DNA from: Amoebidium appalachense | Lineage: Eukaryota; Ichthyosporea | Reading direction: 5' to 3' | NCBI GenBank assembly: GCA_963693365.1 | Contig: CAVNZM010000017.1 | Coordinates: 434,001 to 498,000, forward strand | Length of the DNA: 64,000 bases | Shown here: one piece after another, positions 13,231-24,715 of the stretch | Position numbering within the stretch: the first letter of the stretch is position 1 | Layout of the letters: every line of letters starts with the position of its first letter | The notes under the pieces: generated by a model | What the model was told of the DNA's origin: nothing | Databases searched by the model: none | What the model saw: the letters and a program-made list of their open reading frames with translations, nothing else | Program-made: the position numbers and the translations under genes

Positions 13231-13460
13231 GTTGCAGGTTTTATAATTTAGAATGTGGCGCTGGGGGAGAAGGGACAGGCGCTCCTTGTTTTGCTGAATG
13301 GATAGCCATTGCGCCTTGGTATCGATTATTATATATGGGTTTGTTACGGCACAACACCACGTGACTAAGAACGAACATGCCGCCGAATGGAAACCACGTG
13401 TGTGGTGTGGGTGCCATCTTGCGTATGACGCTGGTCTTTTTTTTTAACCCATGGCCGGCC

Positions 13461-13530
13461 GCATGGGCTGTGCCCTTTTGTCTCTATTTGCCCGAGCATG
13501 GGCTGTGCCCTTTTGTCTCTATTTGCCCGA
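13461..13530. repeat. 35-bp tandem duplication
   Basis: Two head-to-tail copies of gcatgggctgtgcccttttg... with no visible mismatch across the unit. Confidence 0.85.
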
Positions 13531-13858
13531 GCTCTCCTGAGTGTCATTAATATGCTTCATGTGGTGCTCTATTGATGATTAAACATGCAGTATATATTAA
13601 CGGCATATAAACGTGTGCCTCCCTGCGTGCTCCCTGGCCTTGTGCATGTAAAGCAGCAGGCCATCAGCAGTTTCCCCTCCATTTTTACATGTTTCGTACA
13701 AATTTGCAGCACAAGAACAGATACCATCCATATTGCAGGGTCATATTGCGAAAATGTGGTTCCCGCTTCACGTTTCTGAAACTATGGGCTCTAACATTAT
13801 CCAACACAGGCTAGGGGTCTACAGTATTCAACTATACTCACTGGCCCCTCGGCTTACC

Positions 13859-13889
<31 letters not shown>

Positions 13890-15084
13890 AAAAAAAAAAA
13901 AAAGTGTTTCTGAAACCATGGGCTATAACCCGCTTAGGTGCACACAGTAAGAGTCACACCCACTGACAACCCCCCCCCCCCCTTCCCCCCCCCCCAAAAA
14001 AAAAAAATGTAAGAGTCCAAAAAACAATAATAATAATTAAATAAATTACCGTACGTGGCACTGACAGCCCCCCCAAAAAAAAAACAAAAAAAAACAAAAA
14101 AAAAAAAACCATGAAATATATGTATATATATTATAGTTGCATAGGTACTAAGGGGTCATTGTGATAAAGTATTGAGACTATTCATGTGATACCATCATCA
14201 TGATAGTTGCTAAAGAATATCAACCGTCCGAGGGGCTTAGAGCGCAATATCAACGATGCTGATGGTTTGGGGGGGGGAGGGGGGGGGGAGGGGGGGGGGG
14301 GGGGGGGGGGGAGCGGGATGCATTTGAGTGATAATGGGTTGGAATCGTGGAGAAGGGGCAAACCACATAAGGAGTGAGGTGTGTGTGTGTAGGGAGGCCG
14401 GGGTCATTGTGCATGAGGTCTTTTCGTGAGGACAATAAAAGATTATGACCATTTACACAACGCAAATCACACAGGGCACAAATACAAAAACCAGAAACCG
14501 GAGGGGGGATTTGAAATTTCAGGCATCAAACACACAACACCAAAACATTTGTTCCAGGCAGAAGATACTACGAGTATAAAACCCGGGCCACCGGTACCAT
14601 CCAGCGTGGCGTTGGTGGTGGGGATGTGTGTGTGTGAGGGGAGGGGGGGGGGGGGGGGGGGGGGTGGAAGAAGGGAGGGAGGGAGGGAGGGGGGGGGGGG
14701 GAGGAAGGAGGGAGGGAGGGAGAGGAAGGGGGGGGGGGGGGGGGTGGGAGGGGAGGGAGCAAGTCTTATGGATTATGCTACGTTGAACCGTGACCGTAAT
14801 TAAGAATTTAAGGCTTCACTGGGCTTAAAATGAATTCTCAGAGTCTTTTCAGCGATCGACTTCATGAAAAGAAAGGATGAGCGGTTGCTCGAAAACCTTC
14901 TAATAGCTCTACGGTCGGTGTGTGCCACTACTCAGTAGAGACGGGGGCAGGGGATGGGATGATTTTGAAGACTCTAATGATTGGGTTTGAGTATTGTATA
15001 AGTTACTATAATCCACGCTGTGACACGTGCCGCTCTGCAGCTGTGTGTGAAATGTATGCATATGTCATGGGCATAACGACACCC

Positions 15085-15310
15085 CTTCATGTGCGAGGAC
15101 TGAGCGTGCACGCGAGTGACGCTGTAAATACAGTCACGGTGTCTTGTGTGTACTTGTGCCTGTGAACCTGTGCCATGGCCCCTTTTGTGCAACACATGTC
15201 TTCATGTGCGAGGACTGAGCGTGCACGTGAGTGACACTGTGTAAATACGGTCACGGTGTCTTGTGTGTAATTGTGCCTGTGAACCTGTGCCATGGCCCCT
15301 TTTGTGCACA
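15085..15310. repeat. ~115-bp tandem duplication
   Basis: Two copies beginning cttcatgtgcgaggactgag and ending ccatggccccttttgtgc, with a few substitutions and small indels between them. Confidence 0.85.
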
Positions 15311-15382
15311 AAGTCAATGGTGTGTACACGTGAGTGTGCACTGTGCTGTAAATGTGTGTTCAAACCTTCAAGATGTGTGTCA

Positions 15383-15491
15383 CATGATGTGTGTATGTGT
15401 GTGTGTGTGCATGTGTGCATGTGTGTGCATGTGTGCATGTGTGTGCATGTGTGTGTGTGTGTGCGTGTGTGCGTGTGTGCGTGTGTGCGTG

Positions 15492-15571
<80 letters not shown>
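15383..15571. repeat. (GT)n microsatellite
   Basis: An impure gtgtgcat/gtgtgcgt array grading into pure (GT)n. Confidence 0.9.
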
Positions 15572-15572
<1 letters not shown>

Positions 15573-15799
15573 TAAGTCGACCGCGAGCCTTATGTGGCTC
15601 ATTTCAGTCGAAATAGCCCAAAAGTGGCTCGTTTAGGACGACCACCCCTACAGCTTAGTGGTCGAGAGTCGCGCTCGCTTTCTTGGTATGCCCAATTAGC
15701 TGCTGAATGTTTCTGCCTTTTTCGTCTCTGAACCAAGGTGATTGGTATAATAAAAGGGGGTGCCAGCACTTGCCAACCAACAAGGCGTATCGTGGTTTT

Positions 15800-16116
15800 G
15801 GTTTTATTTGTGGAAATTATTGACATAAATATTTTTCTGGGTAAACACGTAGGATGGGTGTCCGATATCAACAGGCTTTGTTTCATGTTTTAGCAGTTCG
15901 CGTTCGGCTGCCCGCATACGGGCACCTATTAGCCGATCAAAACATCAGATTCCACAGATCACTAGACCGAGTCTGATTAGCTCAGGATAAGATTTCACAT
16001 AACACTAGATCGGTTTTGATTGGCTCAGTTCGGTAGCCGTAGGTATATAAGCACGACAGGCAACAACACATCTTCTGTGTTTAGCACCTACAGCTTTACA
16101 GCTATATTTTTCTTTT
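15800..16116 (+). repeat. A1 split direct repeat of the YR retrotransposon
   Basis: Matches 24191-24528 from ggttttatttgtggaaatta through tagcacctacagctttacag, apart from one 18-bp indel and few substitutions. A tatataa box (about 16044) follows repeated gattggctcag motifs, so it probably carries the element's promoter. Confidence 0.88.
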
Positions 16117-16149
16117 TCACTCTCCCTATCTTTCCGTACGCCGGTCAGC

Positions 16150-17319
16150 ATGCCGCCGAAAAAGCGCCAGGCCTCAGCCACCGCCCCTGCCGCGGCACCC
16201 AAGCGCCTGACCCGCAGCGACCTCCGCCACAGGCTGACCAACGCTCCCGCGGACACTGACGCGCCTCCAGCGGCCCATACCACCACGGACCCGGACCCGC
16301 CGGCTAGTCTCCCCTCCCCTCCTGAAGTCCCCCCTCAGGCCCCGCCGTCCCCGCAGATGACTTCTCAAGACGCCGTCCTTGCCGCCCTTACCGCCATCAG
16401 CACCCAGATGGCTGGCGTCCTGGCTGCTCTCACCAACCGCGACCCTCCCGCGCCCCCCGCCGCGCCCTCCGCACCCGGGGAGGTTTCCCCGGGGCTGCAT
16501 CTCGGCCCTGACCTAGACCTACCTGCCCTGCCCGCGCCCCCCATCACAGGTGAGAACACTGGCGACATTCAGCCGGGCACACTCCCGCTTCCCCCCGCGG
16601 ATGTGCTGGCAGATTTGCGCGCCAATCGTTTCGTCGACCTGTATAAGTTCACCCCCGCCGCCCTCCTGGCCCCATCCAAGAAAGGTCAGCATCTGCGCAT
16701 GGCCGACGACGGCAGCATCGAGACTTTTCGCCAAGACAAACCCGTTCCCCTGCGTTCACTCGTCATTTGGATCCAGGCTTGGACCCATTACATGGCCGCC
16801 AAGCACCACCTCGGCCTCCCCACGGACAAAGACGTACTTTGGACTCAGCACATCACTCGCCTCAGCACCCGATACCCGTGGGCCCAGATCCACAACTATG
16901 ACCTATACGCCCGAACCGTTGCCCACCAGCAGGGTCGGGCTCCGATCGAGTGTCCCAACCTGCTCGCCCAACTCCACCAGGATCTCCTCTTGCCTCCCAC
17001 TCTGCTCATCCCGGACGCATGTCAGCGCTGTGGCTTCCCTGACCACCCCAGCGCGGCCTGCCCCATGTACCCCAAGCCCGGCTGTGGTCTTGACGGCTTT
17101 AAACCGCCCCACAAGCCCGGCGGGGGTCAAACCCCTAACCGCCCTGGCCCGCAACCCGGCCCGGCAAAACCGGCCCGACCCGTGGATCTACCCGCGACGC
17201 ACTGCAGGAATTTCCACATTAACGGTCGGTCCTGCGCTAAGCAGCCCTGCCCCTTCTCTCACGTGTGCCCGCTCTGCTCTGGCACACACCCCCGCAAAGA
17301 CTGCAAACACAATGCCTAG
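16150..17319 (+). CDS. Gag-like protein of the YR retrotransposon
   Basis: 389 codons from the ATG 34 bp downstream of A1. The N-terminal third is Pro/Ala-rich and the middle is predicted nucleocapsid-like. The C-terminus has a CCHC knuckle (C-Q-R-C-GFPD-H-PSAA-C) followed by a Cys/His cluster ending CPLCSGTHPRKDC, typical of ORF1 proteins of DIRS/Ngaro elements. It is intact, with strong G/C third-position bias unlike the flanking DNA. Presumed role: RNA binding and particle assembly. Confidence 0.85.
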   Translation: MPPKKRQASATAPAAAPKRLTRSDLRHRLTNAPADTDAPPAAHTTTDPDPPASLPSPPEVPPQAPPSPQMTSQDAVLAALTAISTQMAGVLAALTNRDPPAPPAAPSAPGEVSPGLHLGPDLDLPALPAPPITGENTGDIQPGTLPLPPADVLADLRANRFVDLYKFTPAALLAPSKKGQHLRMADDGSIETFRQDKPVPLRSLVIWIQAWTHYMAAKHHLGLPTDKDVLWTQHITRLSTRYPWAQIHNYDLYARTVAHQQGRAPIECPNLLAQLHQDLLLPPTLLIPDACQRCGFPDHPSAACPMYPKPGCGLDGFKPPHKPGGGQTPNRPGPQPGPAKPARPVDLPATHCRNFHINGRSCAKQPCPFSHVCPLCSGTHPRKDCKHNA

Positions 17320-17717
17320 TCTACGCGCACACCCACACACACAGCTAGAACATAGGGGTTAGGAGCTAGGACACACGAGTACAGGGAAACGGAGCTCGGG
17401 AGAACGGGCCCATAGGGCTGAGTACAAAATTTCGCAGGCCAAACTACGGCGCCCGCGCGCGTCAAGAATGAATGTCCCTACACAAAGACGTCTATTCTGG
17501 CCACTGCACATAATTTTACTCCCCTCCCATCCCACGAGCCTCCCACCCCCCCTTACACTCACCTAGCACTCCCTCCCCCCCCCTTCTTCTACCTCTGTGT
17601 CCGCCCACACCCCCGCATGCTCGGGCACATTCCCCTGCACAGGGCCCCGCTGCCCTCCCTGCCAACCTCACTCGGGCCCAGCTGCCCTACCCCCCCCCCG
17701 GGGCCCTGCTGCCCCCC

Positions 17718-18197
17718 TGTAAACAACTGTACACATGAACTGTACATGTTTACTAAAGAATGTGATCTACTAGCACACGATTCGTGCTTTGTCATGAATA
17801 TCACATAAATATTATGTCCGCACCAATAGGACTCACTCTGACCTAAGAATTGAACCATATATGGTTCTTCCGCTGCATACCACATAAACGAAGTGAACCA
17901 ATAAGAGGTTTGCATAAATAGGACGAAGGTCTGACTGGCTCGGACCGCACCAGAATCACGAATGGCATGTTGCCACCCGCGCTGGCCGCGGATGAACCAA
18001 TCCTGGGCCTTGATCCGAAACCTGGGGGCTATATAACAAAGCCGTCCCAGTACGGGGATCACATCAGTGAAGTCTGAGACAGACTGAGTCGGCCCATAGT
18101 AAAAGCAACCTGGCCGCGTGTGCCTTTCTACCCGTTCTCTGTCTTTATTTTGATTCAGTTGTACTCTGCCTTATCCTAACTAGTCCAACTGTTTACA
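17718..18197 (+). repeat. 5' LTR of the nested element
   Basis: TG...CA ends with an 8-bp inverted repeat TGTAAACA/TGTTTACA. A tatataa at about 18031 is a likely promoter. Confidence 0.9.
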
Positions 18198-18429
18198 TTG
18201 GCGACCGCGCAGTTCAAGAATCTCGCATCCTTCGAATCTCACATCTTTCAATCAGTTCAAGAATCTCACATCTTTCAATCAGCTCAAGAATCTCCCATGG
18301 CCGATCACAATCCTTTTTACCCCGATGATAGGCACATCTTTCCTTGTCCGGCTTAGAATATATACACCGACAAGTTTGAAGTGGCCAGCCCACCTACACG
18401 GAAAGAATTGAAAGCATGTAAAACTTCTT

Positions 18430-18720
18430 TTGCTACGACACATCAAAAATGTGAAGAAAAACGAATACACAACGAATTTTCAAACAACGAATACACGAAC
18501 AATCGAATAAAGAATTGCTAACGAAGCAATGAACCAACGAAAAACGAACCATCACGAATACACAATGAAATAAAGAATGAACGACAAACGAATGCATAGA
18601 GGAAATACGAAATGAATGCAACACGAAAACAAAACGAAGTAACGAATTTATCAAACGACAAAAAACGAAAAACGAAAGCAAAATGAACTGGAAATACGAA
18701 AATGCAAGAACGAATGCACA
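18430..18720 (+). repeat. ACGAA(T)-rich pentamer region inside the nested element
   Basis: The word acgaa or cgaat recurs dozens of times with irregular spacing. Milder enrichment continues to about 20550. It does not behave as a simple tandem repeat. Confidence 0.7.
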
Positions 18721-19227
18721 ACACTGCTTGGGTTGCAATGCACACAGCCCCCTCTATGTTAGGAAGAAAATAAAACCGTTGCCCTTGCGTGCATTGCGCT
18801 ATTGCACACTGTCATCGTGTCCATGCCACCGCATGCACCTCCACACTCGCAAGCCAGATGCACGGCCACTTTCAGCACGAATGCATTTAAAGAAGAAGAT
18901 AGTCGCTGTTCCTATAGCATTGAGGACATAAGGTGCTGTGAAAGTAGTTTTGCATGCATGCTTCGAATTTCTTGCTGTTTTCGAATACAGCATGCCCCAT
19001 AGTTTAGCGCACAGGATGCACAACATGCGCATGAATGTATGCTGGCATGCCTAAACACATTACGAACATATGCCTCATGTATGGCGGCCCTTCCTGGTGC
19101 CACGCCCTAACGAATTTGCACTCTTGGTGCACAAAAGGCATGTAATAAAGTCGATGCAGAACTTTTGTTCATGCATGTGAAAAACAAAGAAGGTGTTGGG
19201 TACGAATTTTAAGGTGAATGCCCGTCT

Positions 19228-19542
19228 GTGGCAATACTGTGTAACATACCAATTACACTGTCAAGCCTTGCACTAGCTGCCGGCACACCCCCACCAGAAC
19301 AAAAGAATGTGGTATGGGCACCGTTCCCTCACAACCCCAGCATACAGTGTCAGTATTTTGGCTGGAAGCCTTTCAGTTTCGAATTACGAATACCCTCCTT
19401 CACTACTGAAGAAAGTGACGTGGAAGACGAATACGAATACGAATGCAAGGTGTTGTTGACTAACACATCGGACCATCATGTGTACCTAGGCCCTGGTACG
19501 GAGGTGACCATGTTATTCCCTTGCAATATGATGACACTGTAA
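19228..19542 (+). CDS. Unrecognised 104-codon ORF in the nested LTR element
   Basis: Contains APFPHNPSIQCQYFGWKPF, an acidic stretch (EESDVEDEYEYE) and a segment KVLLTNTSDHHVYLGPGTEV. The last resembles a beta-hairpin from a dUTPase-like or other viral jelly-roll fold, but only weakly. It may be a residual protein domain of the autonomous parent. Its codon content is not low-complexity. Function unknown. Confidence 0.35.
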   Translation: MAILCNIPITLSSLALAAGTPPPEQKNVVWAPFPHNPSIQCQYFGWKPFSFELRIPSFTTEESDVEDEYEYECKVLLTNTSDHHVYLGPGTEVTMLFPCNMMTL

Positions 19543-20788
19543 CAATTTAGCACGTGCATACCCCACCAATGGGCACATGCGGGAGACAACCCCACAAGCT
19601 GCCTTATTGGGCACCTCTGCTAAAACGAATATTCTTCTCACGAAGGAACAGAAGAATGCCACGAACACGAACCACACACCCCCCAGGCAGCTACTTACGT
19701 CTGATGTATGAAAGTAGTAGGTGTGTGAATGGGGTAACTTCATGAACACCAACACGAAAGCAAGCACAGCACAAAGCAGTTCCACGAATACGAATGGTTT
19801 TGGTATTCCACACAACGAACAGAACCTACAGTAGGGCCACCTACAAATGAAGCAGAGGATGGGGCACCATCCAGACCTGCACTGGAGGATATGAAGATAC
19901 GAAGCGCGCTCACGAAGTTGCTTACAAAAGAAAGGGCGACTGCGACGACTTTTCTTTTTAGGCCAAGCCTCCAGAAGAATGTATTATGCCTGGAATCCCC
20001 CTGCTCAACGAAAATGGCTGGCAAATGGGATACGAAAACTGCTCACGAATGGAAGCATGTGTTTTCTGAAGGAGGCTTGCTTTGCCTACCCTCTTCTTAT
20101 GAATTATGAACCGGGCTTTTACTGGTTCTGACGGGTGATATATTTCTTTATGTCGCCCAACGAAGAACACTTGGGCATTTTTATTCTGTTTTTCCCAGCT
20201 CCGATGATGCAGGGTTAAAGCTGAAAGGAAAGAAGTGCTCTTTGTTCATGAAAGAAGTGGCTTTTCCGGCCATGGTGACTCGCCTTACAGTCTTAAGGTA
20301 GAACCGGGATAAGGAGCAGCGGCTAAGCCTTGAAGCTATCCACCACTACCTGAGCTACGAAGTGACCTAAGGCTCGAGTTATATTCATTATCGAATGTTT
20401 GGTATGATCATTCATCCACACAACCAAATTACTCGCAATTGAAAACGAATCTGCGGGAGTATCCTAAAAAGGAAAAATTCCCAAAAAGGAAAATACTACT
20501 TCTACAGAAAAGCCAAGCACAGAGACGAAGGCTTAGCGAATTATTCGCACGCACACTCTGCAACAATCTTCGCCACGAAAATGAAATCACAGAAGAATGC
20601 TGCATGAATTTACGTTTTGGCAAATGAAGAAGTGCTCATAGACGTGCACAACTCTATTCCACCGTCCTTGCTCTGTTCTGTCCAGCAGCTCGGCACACAC
20701 AAGAATTCTCGCTGAAGGTTGTTTATCGCCTCTCAGCCTGGTGGTTTGCTTGTCTAACGACACCACCAGGCTCCCGACAAGGGGGGAG

Positions 20789-21268
20789 TGTAAACAACTG
20801 TACACATGAACTGTACATGTTTACTAAAGAATGTGATCTACTAGCACACGATTCGTGCTTTGTCATGAATATCACATAAATATTATGTCCGCACCAATAG
20901 GACTCACTCTGACCTAAGAATTGAACCATATATGGTTCTTCCGCTGCATACCACATAAACGAAGTGAACCAATAAGAGGTTTGCATAAATAGGACAAAGG
21001 TCTGACTGGCTCGGACCGCACCAGAATCACGAATGGCATGTTGCCACCCGCGCTGGCCGCGGATGAACCAATCCTGGGCCTTGATCCGAAACCTGGGGGC
21101 TATATAACAAAGCCGTCCCAGTACGGGGATCACATCAGTGAAGTCTGAGACAGACTGAGTCGGCCCATAGTAAAAGCAACCTGGCCGCGTGTGCCTTTCT
21201 ACCCGTTCTCTGTCTTTATTTTGATTCAGTTGTACTCTGCCTTATCCTAACTAGTCCAACTGTTTACA
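20789..21268 (+). repeat. 3' LTR of the nested element
   Basis: Near-identical to 17718-18197. Preceded by the polypurine tract and followed immediately by the host poly-C run. Confidence 0.9.
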
Positions 21269-21323
21269 CCCCCCCCCCCCCCCCCCCCCCCGCTGCCGGG
21301 ATCTCCCCGAGGGTGCCCCACCC

Positions 21324-22980
21324 TTGCTAACCACCCCCTTCCCCCGAGGCTCAGACCCGGAGGCCCGCCCGCTGCCCCAGCACCACATTGACACCTCCCG
21401 CCTCCGGGAACTGCTGGCCTCCTACCCAGACCAATCATTCGCCGCACAACTCCTCCACGATGTCGAATTCGGTGTCGACATCGGCTATCGCGGCCCCTCC
21501 ACCTCTCGGGTGGGCCCCAACCTACCCACCACCCCGGAGGCAGCTTCCGCTATCACGGCGGATATTGCCAACGAAGTCGCCCTCGGCCACCTGCGCGGCC
21601 CCCTCTCCCCGGCCCAATTCTTTGACGAATTTCCGGTCCACCGTTCCTCCCCCATCGGCGCCGTTACCAAGAAAGGGAACCCCCCCAAGTACCGTCGAAT
21701 CCACCACCTCTCCTGGCCCCGGGGTAGCAGTGTCAATGACAGCATCACCTACCCCGACGAACTTCAGTACATTCGCGCCCGGGACGTCACCCAGCTCATT
21801 CTTGACGCAGGCCCCGGCTGCTACAGTGGCCGTGGCAGATGTGCAGGCTGCCTTCCGACACATGCCCATCCGACCAGAAGACCATCACTTAATGGCATTC
21901 AAATGGTTGGGGCATTTTTACGTTGAAACCAGACTGCCCTTCGGCCTGAAATCTAGCCCAGCCATCTGGGAACGGATCGCGGCCACCCTACAGTGGCTGG
22001 CACACCAGCACGGTATTACCCTCATCCGCCACTACGTAGACGACTGGATTATAGTCGCCCCCACACAAGAGCAGTGCCAACGTCACCTATCCACCTTCCT
22101 GCAACTCTGCCGAGAGCTGCACATTGCCATCTCCGAAGACAAGATGCAGGGCCCGGCTACCCGTGTCGTCTTCATCGGTATCAAATTCGACTCCATCGCC
22201 ATGGAGGCACGAATCCCGGCTTCCAAGCTCTCGGACCTACTCGACCTCACTTCCCACCCAAAGCCCACCATCACCATTCGGGACCTCCAGTCCCTCCTCG
22301 GCAAACTCACCTGGTGTGCCCAGCTGGTTCCCCCGGGAGGGCTCTTCTCCCAGCGCCTATGGGCCCTTCTCCGGACCCACCCACACCTTGCCGGCCACCA
22401 CCACATACGACTGACTGCTGCCGCCCGGGCCGACATAGCCGAATGGCACCAGTTCCTCACATCATGGAATGGGGTGCACCTCATCACACCCCCCACATAC
22501 ACCACCCTGGCCACCGATGCTGCCGGATCGGTGGGTCTAGGAGGCCACTGGCTCGACCAATGGTTCTTCATGCCCTGGTCCCCCTCCACCCAAGCCCTCT
22601 ATGCTCATGAGGGTAAACTCGGTTCTTCCGTCATCGAACTCCTGGCCATCGCAGCCGCCGTGGCCCTCTGGGCCCCCTCCTGGTCCACCCACCATGTCCG
22701 TATTTTATGCGACAACACGGGTGCTGTGTCTGACCTACACTCCCGGTCTTCCCCCCACCCCGTGATGGCCAAACTTATTCGGTTCATCACCCGCATGGAA
22801 ATGCAATACCAATTTACGTTACAGGCATCCTACCTACCAGGACCCCTCAACCATCTGGCCGATGCCATTTCTCGTAACCAACTTCCCCGGGCCCGACGAC
22901 TCCGACCTTCCCTGCACCCGGTCCGGGAGCCCTGCCCCTTCCCCTCCTGGGTCCACGAGTTCCTATCCCTTCCCTTGGGC

Positions 22981-22983
<3 letters not shown>
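21324..22983 (+). pseudogene. Reverse transcriptase-RNase H of the YR retrotransposon, frameshifted
   Basis: The frame from 21324 covers the RT fingers (SPIGAVTKKGNPPKYRRIHH, then LSWPRGSSVND). Near 21826-21835 the homology moves to another frame (VAVADVQAAFRHMPI), which continues through LPFGLKSSPAIWERI, the catalytic YVDDWII and the RNase H domain (LATDAAGSVGLGGHW, EL in the helix, LCDNTGAV, HLADAISR) to a stop at 22981-22983. The original N-terminus may have been upstream of the nested LTR element, because an open frame from 17617 runs up to the insertion point. The frame change is a net shift of one base and may be a mutation, an assembly error in GC-rich sequence or a recoding site. Confidence 0.85.
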
Positions 22984-23011
<28 letters not shown>

Positions 23012-23042
23012 AGATCTCCCGTTCCGGAGCAACGCTGGCAGA

Positions 23043-24074
23043 TTGGCCCCCCACTTTGCTCCGGCCGAGCTGCTTCGAGCCACCACTACCCTGCAGGAAT
23101 GCCAGGCCCTGAGTCTCAACCTCGACTCTCGGGCCTTCTACTCCCGGGTGCAGAAAGTGTTCATCGATTTCTGTGTGGCATCTCGGCTGCAATCCCCCTC
23201 CGGGTCCTCCCTCCCGGCCTCCCCACACACCGTGCAACTTTTTCTCGCCTGGTGTGCCCAACGAGGGGTACAGGCCTCTTCCTTAACCGGCTACAATTCG
23301 GCCATCACCAGGCTCCACCTCGACATGGGCCTCCCTGCTCCCTACCCCCACGACAAGTCTCTGGCCTGGTTCCTACGGGGGGTGGGCAGATGGCAGCTTT
23401 CTCACAACATCCGACCCCGCTCATCAACCAGGGAACCCCTCCTGCCCTCCCACCTCAGCCTACTTCATGGCCAGTGCCCCACAAAGGCCTCCTCGGCCAA
23501 TCTCCGGCTATGGACAGCCCTCATCGTCGGTTTCTGTGGTCTCCTCCGGTCAGGGGAATTTACCTCCAAGACCCTGACTTCTTTCAACCCGTCCCGTCAC
23601 GTTAAACGGAAAGACGTGACCTTCACCTACACCCCCACCGGTACTTTGTCCCATGCCACCCTCCACCTGCCAACCTCTAAGACGGATGTACAGGCCCGAG
23701 GTGTCAACATCACTCTAGCTGCCCTGCCCCTCACCCACTTCTCCCCAGCCCATCTCCTCCGGCAGTTCCTGGATACAACGTCCGGTCAACCCGACGACCC
23801 CCTCTTCAGTCTCGGTGGCATCCCCTACACCAAGAGTGCTTTCTCTGCCGACTTCCGTGCCCTCCTCTCCCGGGCAGGCCTCTCACCCTCCCGGTTTGCC
23901 GGACACAGCCTCCGCATTGGGGGGGCCACAGCACTGGCTGAGGCCGGGGTCGACGACTCCCGGATCAAACAACTCGGCAGGTGGTCCTCCGACTGTTTCC
24001 TCATCTATACACGACTTCGTCCGGCCTCCATTGCTGCCACTACCACACGTGTATTCGCCTCTATTCTTAAGTGA
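23043..24074 (+). CDS. Tyrosine recombinase of the YR retrotransposon
   Basis: 343 codons (the frame is also open upstream of this ATG). SAM-like N-terminal half, then the phage-integrase-type catalytic half: Arg in GLLRSGEFTSK, HSLRIGGATALA (H-x-x-R), the GRWSSD tryptophan, and the nucleophile Tyr in CFLIYTRLRP. This enzyme would integrate circular cDNA without target duplication. It is separated from the RT stop by a C homopolymer (about 22984-23011). All catalytic residues I can place are present. Confidence 0.9.
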   Translation: MAPHFAPAELLRATTTLQECQALSLNLDSRAFYSRVQKVFIDFCVASRLQSPSGSSLPASPHTVQLFLAWCAQRGVQASSLTGYNSAITRLHLDMGLPAPYPHDKSLAWFLRGVGRWQLSHNIRPRSSTREPLLPSHLSLLHGQCPTKASSANLRLWTALIVGFCGLLRSGEFTSKTLTSFNPSRHVKRKDVTFTYTPTGTLSHATLHLPTSKTDVQARGVNITLAALPLTHFSPAHLLRQFLDTTSGQPDDPLFSLGGIPYTKSAFSADFRALLSRAGLSPSRFAGHSLRIGGATALAEAGVDDSRIKQLGRWSSDCFLIYTRLRPASIAATTTRVFASILK

Positions 24075-24101
24075 ACCTTTGGAGCAAGCATACTGCTCTC
24101 G

Positions 24102-24155
24102 TGCCGTGGTTTACAACCATTGCAGGTTCACTTTCGTCCAAGGGGATGTCCCCCT
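24102..24155 (+). repeat. B1 split direct repeat
   Basis: About 54 bp starting tgccgtggtttacaaccatt, repeated at 24662-24715 (B2). It sits between the recombinase stop and A2. Confidence 0.85.
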
Positions 24156-24190
24156 AGAGGCAACACACGTCCCGGAGTAGTTTTCATAGA

Positions 24191-24528
24191 GGTTTTATTT
24201 GTGGAAATTATTGACATAAATATTTTTCTGGGTAAACACGTAGGATGGGTGTCCGATATCAACAGGCTTTGTTTCATGTTTTAGCAGTTCGCGTTCGGCT
24301 GCCCGCATACGGGCACCTATTAGCCGATCAAAACATCAGATTCCACAGATCACTAGACCGAGTCTGATTGGCTCAGGATAAGATTTCACATAACACTAGA
24401 TCGGTTTTGATTGGCTCAGTTCGGTAGCCGTAGGTATATAAGCACGACAGTTTTTAGCAGATCAGCAGGCAACAACACATCTTCTGTGTTTAGCACCTAC
24501 AGCTTTACAGCTATATTTTTCTTTTTTA
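24191..24528 (+). repeat. A2 split direct repeat
   Basis: Second copy of A1, longer by 18 bp. It directly follows B1, as expected for the internal B1-A2 junction. Confidence 0.88.
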
Positions 24529-24661
24529 CCCACCCACCTACACCCTACACTCAACCCCCATTGATCCCCACATACGTGCTGTTTTTTCACGGGGCGAAGA
24601 CTTCCCCCGTTTTTTTGGGCACAAGGACCTCACGGATCAATAAAATTGATGACTGGGGGCC

Positions 24662-24715
24662 TGCCGTGGTTTACAACCATTGCAGGTTCACTTTCGTCCA
24701 AGGGGATGTCCCCCT
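24662..24715 (+). repeat. B2 split direct repeat, right end of the element
   Basis: Matches B1 from tgccgtggtttacaaccatt to gggatgtccccct. The similarity stops there, which sets the right boundary. Confidence 0.82.

Larger units (their letters stand above)
13110..15799. other. Intergenic repeat-rich region, no gene seen
   Basis: Contains poly-G at about 13195-13229, a 35-bp tandem pair at 13461-13530, poly-C/poly-A tracts at about 13858-14110, G-rich low complexity at 14267-14310 and 14636-14745, a ~115-bp tandem pair at 15085-15310 and a large (GT)n array to 15571. No coding signature was found. Confidence 0.6.
17718..21268 (+). mobile_element. Non-autonomous LTR retrotransposon nested in the YR element
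   Basis: LTRs 17718-18197 and 20789-21268 are both 480 bp. I noticed only one difference (ggacgaaggtc versus ggacaaaggtc), so the insertion is young. The ends are TGTAAACA...TGTTTACA and the flanks are CCCCC on both sides, consistent with a 5-bp duplication in a C tract. A primer-binding-like TTGGCGACCGCGCAG follows the left LTR, and a purine tract AAGGGGGGAG precedes the right one, so the element reads on the plus strand. No gag, protease, integrase or RT is visible in the 2.6 kb interior, so it needs a partner element (TRIM/LARD-like). Confidence 0.88.

Noticed and set aside
15383-15571. Possible telomeric or CRISPR-like repeat array
   Set aside because: Pure dinucleotide microsatellite; no spacers of uniform length and no telomere motif.
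22862-23605. 247-codon ORF overlapping the recombinase
   Set aside because: Alternative frame of the GC-rich RT/YR region; carries no recombinase or RT motif.
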